Source: Alteromonas mediterranea DE
GTDB lineage: Bacteria > Pseudomonadota > Gammaproteobacteria > Enterobacterales > Alteromonadaceae
Assembly: GCF_000020585.3 (NCBI RefSeq)
Contig: NC_011138.3
Span: forward strand, 3,929,338-3,993,337
Length of the DNA: 64,000 nucleotides
Reading direction: 5' to 3'
A model generated the notes under the pieces. The model worked only from the letters and a program-made list of their open reading frames with translations, had not been told where the DNA came from and did not search any database. A program made the position numbers and the translations under genes. Shown piece by piece: positions 25,321 to 33,892 of this stretch (position 1 is the first letter of the stretch; the number at the start of each line of letters is the position of its first letter).

Positions 25321-28047
25321 TCACAAATTGGAAGTTTCGGGCATATACATTTCTAAAATAGTCAGTAGCTCTTCCCCGTCCACCGGCTTAGAAACATAGT
25401 TGCTAAAGCCTGCTTTGAGCGCTTTAACTCTGTCTGATGTATATGCATAGGCGGTTAGCGCTACAGCATTTAGCTTGGCAATTTCAGGATTTTGGCTAGC
25501 GCGCATTTTCAATACCAACCCCAAGCCGTCCAATTCAGGCATACCGATATCAGAAAGCAATAAGTCGAAGGCTTCAGGTATGTCGTTCAGCTCTTTCCAC
25601 GCCAGCAGCCCGTTTTTCACCACGTTTACTCGAGCGCCATTAGATTCTAAAAATAGTTTTATGAAGTCGCGCGCGTCCTGTTCGTCTTCGGCAACCAAAA
25701 TTCGAAGGCCATTTAAACGCAGTGACTCAGTCAAATCGCTAATTTCAGTATTTTTGGTTTCAACGATATCATCGTGCAAGCTTAACGGAGCGATAGGTAG
25801 CGTAATGTTGAAACTGGTGCCTGTATTGGGTCCATCACTGTGGACTTGAATTTCGCCGCCGTGCATCTCCACCAAGCTTTTGACAATTGATAAACCTAGC
25901 CCCAAGCCGTGCTTGTTATGCGAGTCTTTGCCTTGGTAAAAGCGCTCAAAAACATGGGCTACCTGCTCCTGAGTCATTCCTTTCCCATTATCTTTTACAC
26001 GCAAAGTATAATTGGAATGCTCCCTCCTACCACGTACGTGTACCGTACCGCCTTTGGAAGTAAATTTAAGCGCGTTGCTCAATAGGTTGTTAATAACCTG
26101 CTTAATACGTAAGTTGTCGCCTAAAATCTGAGTATGCTCATCTTCACAGCTAATAGATAGCTGAATATTCTTACTGGCAAACCCCGCTTCAAACGATTTC
26201 GCTACCTCTGAGATAGAAGAAGCGATATTCAAAGAATGGGTGCTCAGTTTCATCGTGCCTGAAATAATGCGTGATAAGTCGAGAATGTCATTGATAAGCG
26301 CAGCTTGTGTAGAAGCAGCACGCTTAATCACCCCTAATGCATCAGTCATTCTATCGACGTTTGATACATCCATTAGCGCTAAGTCTGTCCAACCTACAAT
26401 AGAATTAAGCGGGGAGCGCAGCTCGTGAGATATACTCGCCAGAAACTGATCTTTGGCTTTATCTAGCTCTTCTAGCTTACTTATCTGTTTGTCCAATGAC
26501 GCTTTCAAGCTTAGCGCATAAGGAATAAATAGATGATCAAACCCTTCTATAATTAGCTTGTCATCTTCGCTCCATTCGACTGACTCATCAGCCACACTCT
26601 GCAAATACATGTCAAAAGAGTTGCGTGGTGTAAGCGACTTTCCAACGTCTTTTTTCGCCGCTTCTTTACCGGCCCAACGAATTGTTTTATCGCGCTGTTC
26701 ACGGAACCACACTGTGAAGTACCCAAGCTTAGCCGACACGCAGGAGATATACATACCCCGTATACCATTTAAAGCACAACCATCCGACACTTCATTGGCT
26801 AAACGATTTACTGCTAACGACTGCTCAGAGTCGATAATTGAGTATTTATTGAGTAGCTGCGTAAGGGTTTTCTCTGACGGGGTTTTACCCACATAGTAAT
26901 TACCCGTTGGCGTAATTACCGCCATACCACAGGCATCAGCCACGTCGAGTAAAGCGGTTTCTTTTTGAGAAATAGCCTCAAGCGGATTAGAGTAAGATGT
27001 AAGTTGATGCACGATATTGTTCAGCTTTCGCTGGCGCATCTGGAACTGCTCTTTTCTAGTGTGAAGTGCTTTGGTGTGCATTTGCCAAGCATAAAGGTGT
27101 CCAAGGGACTCACACACTAAGCGTTTCTTTTGATCGATGTACTTAGGCTCACTGTTGTGACATGCTAGCAAGCCCCATAGTTTACCCTCAAATACTAACG
27201 ACACAGAAAATGAAGAGCGTATGCCCATATTTTTTAAGTATTCGATATGAACAGGAGAGACAGACCTCACCATGGACATAGACAAATCTAATGGCGGGCG
27301 CTCGGCTTCGAGTATTGAGGGTTGCAATGGTGTAGGCTGCTCCTCGACATCAAATACACATCGCACCCGGTTTTTCAGATAGAGTTCGCGCGCTTGTTTA
27401 GGAATGTCAGAGGCAGGAAACTTTAACCCCTTAAATGAACGAGAAATTGACTCACAGGCTTCACCTATGACCTCCCCGCAATATGCATCATCAAATTGAT
27501 AAACCATCACCGAGTCGAAGCCGATATACTGTTTAAATACCTTCGCTATTGCATCTGCAACATCGCCAATCGACTCTTTATCGTCGACGTTAGGTAGTAG
27601 CGCGCGAATGTCAACATCCATCGGCACCCACTGCTGCGCGGCCTCATAACTTAGCTGTGGTGTTGGCTCTAGCTCTATCACTAATAGCCCGTTAGAGTCG
27701 AAGGCTACACCGCTGCCCTCTTTTTCCCAGTTATCAAGCCACAATGCATTTTTTGCAAACTTCCACTGATAAGCATGGCGAACACTTTCGCCTTTTAACG
27801 CATTGTGAATAGTTTTAAACGTGGGCGCATCCGGAGAAGGAATATCAATGAGTTCGGTAACAAGCGTTTCACCTGCAACAATCTCTACTTTGAATAAATC
27901 TTTTATGTTCTCACTGAATACTTGTACTTTTTTGGTATCGGGATTTATCGCGATTACGTAACCGAAACTTTGAACGCTTTCGATAAGATGAATAGCTTCG
28001 TCTTCGCAGTTTTGAAGTGAAGACTGAGAAATGTGATTTTGATGCAT
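25321..28047 (-). CDS. Bacteriophytochrome hybrid histidine kinase
   Basis: A 908-residue red/far-red photoreceptor kinase. Domain order: PAS (about 15-125), GAF (about 155-320), PHY (about 330-510), HisKA (H in FLASISHELRSPLNS), HATPase (NNLLSNALKF) and a C-terminal receiver (LLLSDIGMPELDG). Biliverdin-site features are kept: an N-terminal Cys (C14) at the bacteriophytochrome position, PASDIP (211-216), His in RSVSPVHIEYL and in LLACHNSE, and the PHY tongue motif PRNSF. It should therefore bind biliverdin covalently. No heme oxygenase gene or response regulator is adjacent. The receiver is fused, and no DNA-binding output is attached. Confidence 0.92.
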   Translation of the reverse strand: MHQNHISQSSLQNCEDEAIHLIESVQSFGYVIAINPDTKKVQVFSENIKDLFKVEIVAGETLVTELIDIPSPDAPTFKTIHNALKGESVRHAYQWKFAKNALWLDNWEKEGSGVAFDSNGLLVIELEPTPQLSYEAAQQWVPMDVDIRALLPNVDDKESIGDVADAIAKVFKQYIGFDSVMVYQFDDAYCGEVIGEACESISRSFKGLKFPASDIPKQARELYLKNRVRCVFDVEEQPTPLQPSILEAERPPLDLSMSMVRSVSPVHIEYLKNMGIRSSFSVSLVFEGKLWGLLACHNSEPKYIDQKKRLVCESLGHLYAWQMHTKALHTRKEQFQMRQRKLNNIVHQLTSYSNPLEAISQKETALLDVADACGMAVITPTGNYYVGKTPSEKTLTQLLNKYSIIDSEQSLAVNRLANEVSDGCALNGIRGMYISCVSAKLGYFTVWFREQRDKTIRWAGKEAAKKDVGKSLTPRNSFDMYLQSVADESVEWSEDDKLIIEGFDHLFIPYALSLKASLDKQISKLEELDKAKDQFLASISHELRSPLNSIVGWTDLALMDVSNVDRMTDALGVIKRAASTQAALINDILDLSRIISGTMKLSTHSLNIASSISEVAKSFEAGFASKNIQLSISCEDEHTQILGDNLRIKQVINNLLSNALKFTSKGGTVHVRGRREHSNYTLRVKDNGKGMTQEQVAHVFERFYQGKDSHNKHGLGLGLSIVKSLVEMHGGEIQVHSDGPNTGTSFNITLPIAPLSLHDDIVETKNTEISDLTESLRLNGLRILVAEDEQDARDFIKLFLESNGARVNVVKNGLLAWKELNDIPEAFDLLLSDIGMPELDGLGLVLKMRASQNPEIAKLNAVALTAYAYTSDRVKALKAGFSNYVSKPVDGEELLTILEMYMPETSNL

Positions 28048-28273
28048 TACCTTACGCCGAGAAATAAAGAAAGCGTGCTTTCATGGTTGGAGTGTTGAAC
28101 GTTGTCACGATAACAACTTACCAAGAAAAAATCATTCAATATCGAAGAAACTCGCCTAATTAAGAAACACTAATCTGTGAATTAAAAAAAGCTAACAGAG
28201 CCAAATAAAACTTGTATTTTTTGATCTGGCGCAATAAACTTTCAGTAAATTCTGAAACTTCTGGAATATAAAA

Positions 28274-28831
28274 ATGAAGATGACGCCTTTAATTACTTCT
28301 GCTGTTATGCACTTTGGCGAAATGGGAAGTCGCTGGGGTTTTAATAGAACGGTGGGGCAAATACTTGCTCTTATTGTTCTTAATGAAGAGCCAATTTCGG
28401 CACAGGAGATTGCTGACGCGCTGAATATCTCCAGAGGCAATACAAGTATGGGCTTAAAAGAGCTTCAGTCGTGGCGTTTGGTTAAGCAGCACCATGTTCC
28501 AGGCGAAAGGAAAGAATTTTTTGTGCCTGCAGGTGATATCTGGACATTGGCTAACCGGGTATTTGAAGAGCGCAGGAAGCGAGAGATAGATCCAACCATG
28601 AGCTTACTTCGGGATTTGTTACTCGATGCACCTGCCAATGAAAAAGAAGCAAACGCTCAACATAAACTGAACGAAATTCACGATTTACTCGAATCAATTA
28701 CGGCATGGTCCGAAGAGCTTCAAAATCTTGGACCAGAAAAGCTTAACACGCTGATGAAGCTAGGTTCTGGCGTAGGCCGTATGCTTGAGCTTAAGGACAA
28801 GCTACTTCCAGGAAAAAACAGCGTTAACTAA
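28274..28831 (+). CDS. GbsR/MarR-type transcriptional regulator
   Basis: A 185-residue winged-helix regulator of the GbsR (PadR/MarR-like) group. The signature is at the start: FGEMGSRWGFNRTVGQILAL, followed by the recognition helix region ISAQEIADALNISRGNTSMGLKEL and WRLVKQHHVPGERKEFF. The C-terminal half is helical and probably dimerises. It ends 11 bases before the cytochrome bd-type oxidase genes and is clearly in the same operon, so it most likely controls their expression; the signal is unknown. Confidence 0.88.
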   Translation: MKMTPLITSAVMHFGEMGSRWGFNRTVGQILALIVLNEEPISAQEIADALNISRGNTSMGLKELQSWRLVKQHHVPGERKEFFVPAGDIWTLANRVFEERRKREIDPTMSLLRDLLLDAPANEKEANAQHKLNEIHDLLESITAWSEELQNLGPEKLNTLMKLGSGVGRMLELKDKLLPGKNSVN

Positions 28832-28842
28832 GGGGGCTCTCT

Positions 28843-30216
28843 GTGGATGCATTCTTGCTGTCTCGTTTACAATTTGCGTTAAATATTAGTTTCCATATTT
28901 TATTTCCAACCATCACTATGGCAATGGGATGGTTTTTATTTTACTTCAAACTGCGCTCTAACATTTCAGGTCATCCTGTATGGATGCGTATGTATCGTTT
29001 TTGGGTACGTGTTTTTGCGCTAAGCTTCGCCTTAGGCGTAGTAAGCGGCGTTACCATGTCATTTCAGTTTGGTACTAACTGGCCAGGCTTTATGGAAAAA
29101 GTCGGCAATGTGGCAGGCCCCCTGTTAGGCTACGAGGTACTTACCGCCTTTTTCTTAGAAGCTACTTTTCTTGGCATTATGCTATTTGGCATACGCCGGG
29201 TGCCCAATTGGCTGCATACTGCATCTACTCTTATCGTAGCGCTTGGCACCACAACTTCAGCGTTTTGGATATTAGCACTAAATAGCTGGATGCAAACTCC
29301 ACAAGGCTTCGAGGTAGTTGATGGCGTTGTGTATGCCACAAACTGGAAAGAAATTATCTTCAACCCCTCTTTCCCCTACCGCTTTGTACACATGATGTTG
29401 GCATCGGGCCTAACCGCTAGTTTTTTAATTGCCGGCTTGTCTGCTTATCGCATGTTAAAAGGTGACGACAAATTAGCCCCTAAACTTGCGCTTAAGACAG
29501 CAACTTACACAGCAGCAGTGTTAATTCCGCTACAAATATTTGCAGGCGACATGCACGGTTTAAATACCCTTGAACATCAACCGCAAAAAGTAGCGGCAAT
29601 GGAAGGGCTTTGGGAAACCACTGAAGGTGCCCCCTTGCTACTTTTCGCCATACCCGATGAGGAAAGCAAAGAGAACCATTTTGAAATTCCCATTCCTTAT
29701 GGCGCAAGTTTGATTCTTACTCACGAGCTTAAAGGCGAGATTAAAGGGCTTAATGAGTTCGAGGGAGAGCATCCGCCAGTTGCCCCTGTATTTTTTGGTT
29801 TTAGAGTCATGGTGGGCATGGGCATGTTGATGCTTGCTGTCTCGTGGCTGGGTAGTCTTTATCTTATGCGCAATAAAGCGTTTCCTCTGTGGCTTAAGCG
29901 CACGTTTGCGGGCATGGCGTTTAGCGGTTGGATAGCGACCCTTGCCGGTTGGTACGTGACCGAGATTGGAAGGCAACCTTACTTAGTCAGCGGCGTATTG
30001 AAAACCGCTGATGCGGTAACCCAGCTACCGCCTGGTAATATTGCCCTATCGTTTACGCTGTACTTGGTTATTTATACGGTCTTGCTAATAGCATACATGG
30101 GAACCTTAATGCTGATGTGTAGAAGAGCCGTAGAAATTGAAGAAATTACTACTGAGGAACGGGAAGTGGCTAAAGCAAAAATGCAGCCCAGCGAACCCGA
30201 TCCTAGTACGGTTTAG
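28843..30216 (+). CDS. cioA: Cytochrome bd-type quinol oxidase subunit I (CioA-like)
   Basis: A 457-residue membrane subunit with about nine helices that carries hemes b558, b595 and d and the quinol site; with subunit II it reduces oxygen to water without proton pumping. The heme-ligand His lies in ISFHILFPTI (H19 region), the second in YRFVHMMLASG, and the conserved GRQPYLVSGVL is present. The short Q loop and the GRQP region suggest the cyanide-insensitive CIO branch rather than long-loop CydA. The start is GTG 28843 with AGGGGG upstream. It is coupled to a GbsR regulator and cioB. Confidence 0.93.
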   Translation: MDAFLLSRLQFALNISFHILFPTITMAMGWFLFYFKLRSNISGHPVWMRMYRFWVRVFALSFALGVVSGVTMSFQFGTNWPGFMEKVGNVAGPLLGYEVLTAFFLEATFLGIMLFGIRRVPNWLHTASTLIVALGTTTSAFWILALNSWMQTPQGFEVVDGVVYATNWKEIIFNPSFPYRFVHMMLASGLTASFLIAGLSAYRMLKGDDKLAPKLALKTATYTAAVLIPLQIFAGDMHGLNTLEHQPQKVAAMEGLWETTEGAPLLLFAIPDEESKENHFEIPIPYGASLILTHELKGEIKGLNEFEGEHPPVAPVFFGFRVMVGMGMLMLAVSWLGSLYLMRNKAFPLWLKRTFAGMAFSGWIATLAGWYVTEIGRQPYLVSGVLKTADAVTQLPPGNIALSFTLYLVIYTVLLIAYMGTLMLMCRRAVEIEEITTEEREVAKAKMQPSEPDPSTV

Positions 30217-30227
30217 GGAGAGCCATT

Positions 30228-31235
30228 ATGTTTGAGAATGTATCAGCTGAAATGCTTGGTAATATTTACGTGGGTCTTCTTGGGCTATCGGTAATGCTGT
30301 ATGCCATTTTGGACGGCTATGATTTGGGCGTGGGCGTATTAATCCCGCCTCGTACCGAGGCGTTTCGCGATGATATGATAGCGTCTATTGGGCCCTATTG
30401 GGATGCGAATGAAACATGGTTGGTGCTCGCTATTGGATTGCTCTTAATTGCCTTTCCTGAAGCACATAGCGAGTTTCTACAAACCTTGTACCTACCGGCC
30501 ACATTTATGCTGCTAGGCTTAATACTGCGCGGGGTTGCGTTCGACTTTCGAGCAAAAGTGGTGCAGGTTAAAAAACGTAAATGGGACTTGGTGTTCAAAT
30601 ACGGTTCGTTACTAACCACTCTTGCTCAAGGTTATATGCTGGGTATTTACGTGACCGGGCTTCGCACTGATATATGGGCGCAAGGCTTTGCACTTTTAGC
30701 CGCTTTTGGTGTAACCGCGGCTTACGCTTTTATCGGGTCTTGCTGGTTAATTTTAAAAACCGAAGGTGAACTTCAGCAAAAAGCATACTACTGGGCACGC
30801 AGAGGATTAGGCGTTCTCGCCGTTGGCATTATTGCAGTAAGTATTGCTAATCTTACGCTGCATGATGATGTTAGGGCGCTATGGCTATCTGCGCCATGGG
30901 GATATGTGTTATTCGCTATTCCTTTGGCTAGCTTTGCTTTATTAGCACTATGCGGGGTGTTATTGAAAAAGTTACCCGATGCTAATGGTAAGGGCGAGTG
31001 GCTACCCTTCTTTATAGCGTTGCTTGTGTTTTTATTGTGCTTTAGCGCCTTTGCAATAAGTTACTATCCGTTCATTATTCCTGGGCAAATGACGGTTTCA
31101 GAGGCATTAAGCGATGCTAACTCTCTGAGGTTTCTACTAGTAGGTGTAGTCATTGTCGTGCCGATCATTCTTGCCTATACCGCGATGGTTTATAAGATCT
31201 TTTCAGGTAAGTCTGAAAAACTATCGTATTATTAA
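30228..31235 (+). CDS. cioB: Cytochrome bd-type quinol oxidase subunit II (CioB-like)
   Basis: A 335-residue polytopic partner of subunit I, starting 11 bases after it behind GGGAGAG. The N-terminal motif LDGYDLGVGVL and the following PYWDANETWLVLA are diagnostic of CydB/CioB. About eight to nine hydrophobic helices are visible, ending in a basic tail. No cydX/ynhF-like small subunit gene follows, in line with CIO-type oxidases, and cydDC assembly genes are not in this window. Confidence 0.93.
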   Translation: MFENVSAEMLGNIYVGLLGLSVMLYAILDGYDLGVGVLIPPRTEAFRDDMIASIGPYWDANETWLVLAIGLLLIAFPEAHSEFLQTLYLPATFMLLGLILRGVAFDFRAKVVQVKKRKWDLVFKYGSLLTTLAQGYMLGIYVTGLRTDIWAQGFALLAAFGVTAAYAFIGSCWLILKTEGELQQKAYYWARRGLGVLAVGIIAVSIANLTLHDDVRALWLSAPWGYVLFAIPLASFALLALCGVLLKKLPDANGKGEWLPFFIALLVFLLCFSAFAISYYPFIIPGQMTVSEALSDANSLRFLLVGVVIVVPIILAYTAMVYKIFSGKSEKLSYY

Positions 31236-31657
31236 CCGCAGGTTGATTGCCTGAAGAACGCAATGATCAAACGGCGTTAGGAAGATTGCTGCAGTTCGCG
31301 ATCTTCAATCAGTTCTAGCAATAGTGAACATCACTGAGAGTCAGTGGTGTTCACTTTCTCTTCAACGCTATACTAAATATGTGTGATAGCGATCTTATAC
31401 TTGCTTAAAACCCTTAATTGGCAGTGTTCACCCGCTGTGGTGTGTTTCCACAAACGCACCCCTTGCCTAATGTTTTAAAAATGATCCTTTCACCGAGATA
31501 AAGTATACCAATAACTAATAGTGTTAGATCTAATTAAGTCTACACTTAGGTGGTAAACAAAACTTAATGCTGAAAAGCTGCTAATATTTTGTTGACATCA
31601 AACTGTAATATTACTATATTTCATTTGGGGAATTTTTTAATAGAAGGAGCCAATATT
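31236..31657. other. Intergenic region after cioAB
   Basis: This 422-bp gap holds the cioAB terminator-like hairpin (31323-31358) and the upstream region of the small basic gene. No other coding frame with a ribosome site is visible. The stretch just before 31658 is AT-rich and presumably contains that gene's promoter. Confidence 0.4.
31323..31358 (+). terminator. Long hairpin downstream of cioB
   Basis: Arms AGTGAACATCACTGA (31323-31337) and TCAGTGGTGTTCACT (31341-31355) pair over 15 bp with one wobble and a 3-base loop. The tail TTCTCTTC is only moderately T-rich, so this is a terminator or a transcript-stabilising stem. Confidence 0.6.
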
Positions 31658-31822
31658 ATGGAAAACGTATTCCATTCAATCTCACGGTTCTTCAAGCGCG
31701 CGCACCCCTATCCGGTAGCTCATTATATCGGCCGCAAAAATGCGCAGCGTATCTTAGGATGTAAAATCAAAAAGAAATCCAAGATATTCGCCGAACAGCA
31801 CGTTGAAGACCAAAATCATTAA
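31658..31822 (+). CDS. Small basic protein of unknown function (54 aa)
   Basis: A short gene with AAGGAG eight bases before ATG 31658 and its own terminator. The product is rich in Lys, Arg and His (ISRFFKRAHPYP, IKKKSKIF) and has no signal or membrane segment. I do not recognise a family. Real coding is supported by the strong ribosome site and the matched terminator; an in-frame start further upstream (31589) lacks a ribosome site. Confidence 0.6.
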   Translation: MENVFHSISRFFKRAHPYPVAHYIGRKNAQRILGCKIKKKSKIFAEQHVEDQNH

Positions 31823-31830
31823 ATTTATAT

Positions 31831-31858
31831 GGGGCCCGTAAAACCGGCCTCATTTTTT
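31831..31858 (+). terminator. Terminator of the small basic gene
   Basis: GGGGCC/GGCCTC (31831-31836 with 31846-31851) pair around a 9-base loop, followed by a six-T run. It lies eight bases past the stop codon. Confidence 0.7.
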
Positions 31859-31880
31859 ATGGTTTCTCATGTTCCTATAG

Positions 31881-32363
31881 CTAAAGGTGGTTGAGCGGCA
31901 CCGATGTAGTATATTTGATTTGCTCCATAGCGAAGCTAGAGGTAACGTCTGAAAACTCAAGACCGTTCACAAGGCGTTTGTAGAAGTGGTCAAAGCAGTC
32001 CATGTCGGTTACCAAAACTTTCAGCAAGTAATCGTATTCCCCCGACATACGGTAGCACTCTACCACCTCATCAAAAGAAGCCGCGTGTTTAGCAAAAGAC
32101 GCTAGCCATTTTCCATCGTGCCGCCCGGCTTTTACTTGTACAAACACGGTCATCGTTAGGCCTAACTGCCTGGCCTGCAATAGGGCTACTCGCTTAGAAA
32201 TAATCCCCTTTTCTTCAAGCTTTTGAATGCGGCGCCAGCATGGCGTTACGGTTAAACCCACTTGTTCGGCAATCTCTGCAACGGGCATGTCGCCATTGTG
32301 TTGCAGCAACCCTAAAATTGCCTTGTCCGTAGCATCTATTCCGTTTTGTTTATCATTGCGCAT
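31881..32363 (-). CDS. Lrp/AsnC family transcriptional regulator
   Basis: A 160-residue regulator with an N-terminal winged helix (DATDKAILGLLQHNGDMPVAEIAEQVGLT, recognition helix TPCWRRIQKLEEKG) and a C-terminal RAM/AsnC ligand-binding and oligomerisation domain (about 70-150). Lrp-type proteins sense amino acids. No clear divergent target gene is adjacent: upstream lies the minus-strand periplasmic protein gene. The effector cannot be predicted. Confidence 0.92.
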   Translation of the reverse strand: MRNDKQNGIDATDKAILGLLQHNGDMPVAEIAEQVGLTVTPCWRRIQKLEEKGIISKRVALLQARQLGLTMTVFVQVKAGRHDGKWLASFAKHAASFDEVVECYRMSGEYDYLLKVLVTDMDCFDHFYKRLVNGLEFSDVTSSFAMEQIKYTTSVPLNHL

Positions 32364-32480
32364 GGTGATGTATTGTTCTCATACAAATATTATTGGGCGT
32401 ACGTTGGCGTAGAGCTTACCCATTCTTTGATATGCCGGGCCTTTCTAAAGGCGTGCTAGCGGCTTTCTATACCCCCTATC

Positions 32481-33125
32481 TTAAATCCACCACGGCTGAC
32501 TAAAGTCTATATTTTCCGGCGCAATCTCGTATTGAAACGGCGGCGTAAACACGCTCCAAAACGCGTCTTCAAGATCTTTATCTACTATCTGTAGTTGACC
32601 GCTTTCGCGATAGCCACTTAGCAACGCCTTATAGGCATCAATAGGCATTTGAGGGTTAGATTGTCGAAAGATAACGCGCCCGCCGAATTCCTTGAACATA
32701 GCTTTTTCTGCTTGGTACTGCATAACTTGTTTCGCCGCTACTTCTTCTATGGATTTAGACGCGCCTTCACCGGAGAATTGATCGCCAAACTTTTCTGTAA
32801 ACTTGCTGACAAGCGCTTGGTTTAACGTGATGCCTTTTTGCGCAGCATAATCATTTAAAACCAATTCATAAATTCTATTAGACGCATTTACGCGAATAAG
32901 GTAGTTGAGCATTTCACCGTAACTTTCTTTGGCCTGCGCTTTTATTTCTTTACGCTCTTTTTCGCTAGGCATCACATCCGCACGTGTTACACGGGTTTTA
33001 AGCACAATGGCTAAAACATTTTTCTCTGCCTGTTGCTCTGCGACCGGTTCTGCGTTGGCAAACTGTGGGGTGAGTAACAAAGACGCGCTAAGTAATGAAA
33101 AAAGAAAGCCAGATATAATGCGCAT
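32481..33125 (-). CDS. Exported protein resembling the SurA N-terminal chaperone region
   Basis: A 214-residue protein with a Sec signal (cleavage after ANAE, about residue 25) and a helical body: a VTRADVMPSEKERKEIKAQ segment, LLNYLI-like EMLNYLIRVNASNRIYELVLNDYA, then a long helix and a C-terminal helical stretch. The pattern recalls SurA_N-type chaperone modules without a PPIase domain, but the match is weak. I chose ATG 33125 for its AAGGGAG ribosome site and the signal peptide; an in-frame start at 33245 adds 40 unlikely residues. Function unknown, probably periplasmic. Confidence 0.6.
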   Translation of the reverse strand: MRIISGFLFSLLSASLLLTPQFANAEPVAEQQAEKNVLAIVLKTRVTRADVMPSEKERKEIKAQAKESYGEMLNYLIRVNASNRIYELVLNDYAAQKGITLNQALVSKFTEKFGDQFSGEGASKSIEEVAAKQVMQYQAEKAMFKEFGGRVIFRQSNPQMPIDAYKALLSGYRESGQLQIVDKDLEDAFWSVFTPPFQYEIAPENIDFSQPWWI

Positions 33126-33352
33126 GACATACTCCCTTAAAATATCTGTAAAGAAGATAATTGGTACGGTGAGTAAAGCATTAAAGACTATCATCGCGCA
33201 ACACTTGTAACCCGAAGGGTATAAACGCGGTAGATGAAGTGTCATTGAGAAAGGTGTTCAGGGCGTAGTTTGCGAGAAAGAATTTAAACCGCAACAAACC
33301 CGAGCTTTTATACTCGTGATGAGCAATAAGCCCTTTGAATAGGAATAGAAAG

Positions 33353-33382
33353 AAAAACGGCGGTCAAATGACCGCCGTTTTT
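33353..33382. terminator. Bidirectional terminator after the cold-shock gene
   Basis: A perfect 14-bp inverted repeat AAAAACGGCGGTCA/TGACCGCCGTTTTT (33353-33366 with 33369-33382) gives a T-run on either strand. It lies six bases past the minus-strand csp stop. Confidence 0.9.
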
Positions 33383-33388
33383 GAATTC

Positions 33389-33598
33389 TTAGATAGCTTG
33401 CACGTTAGCAGCTTGAAGACCTTTTTGACCTTCTTCAACTTCAAATTCTACTCGCTGACCTTCTGGAAGCGTTTTGTAACCGTCAGAGATAATCGCACGG
33501 AAATGAACGAATACGTCCTTGCCGCCATTATCTTGTGTTAGAAAACCGTAACCTTTATCAGCGTTGAACCACTTAACTGTGCCTGTAACTTTAGACAT
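33389..33598 (-). CDS. CspA-family cold-shock protein
   Basis: A 69-residue single cold-shock domain with both RNA-binding motifs (KGYGFLTQ for RNP1 and DVFVHFRAI for RNP2). It binds single-stranded nucleic acid as an RNA chaperone. Compared with classical CspA it lacks some RNP1 surface aromatics, which is common in constitutive family members. GAGG lies ahead of ATG 33598, and the noncoding stretch upstream could hold a long leader. Whether it is cold-induced cannot be told. Confidence 0.94.
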   Translation of the reverse strand: MSKVTGTVKWFNADKGYGFLTQDNGGKDVFVHFRAIISDGYKTLPEGQRVEFEVEEGQKGLQAANVQAI

Positions 33599-33892
33599 GT
33601 CGTATAGACCTCAAATATCGTATTAAATTGCGCATAAGCGCGTGTAACTTAGTTTCTTTAGAGTCTTCAAATGGGCGGAGTATTGGGTCTTACTTACGAA
33701 TGGACAAACAACTTACAACAAATTACCGGGTAACTCGAGTGGTTTTACATATAGCAAATAATACAAAATCGCGTCTATCTAAAGACTTTGGCTAAGAGCC
33801 AATAGCACTATAACACTCTTCGGGATAATTAATACACAAATTAATCACTAAACTGCGGATTTCATAAATATTTCACCGCAGCGTAACAAAAA
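33599..33892 (-). promoter_or_regulatory. csp upstream region and end of the ubi operon
   Basis: A 294-bp gap between the ubiB stop and the csp start, both on the minus strand. It must hold the csp promoter and may give a long leader, which cold-shock genes often have. A CTGCGG/CCGCAG stem (33853-33858 with 33876-33881) just after ubiB is a weak terminator candidate. No coding frame seen. Confidence 0.4.
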
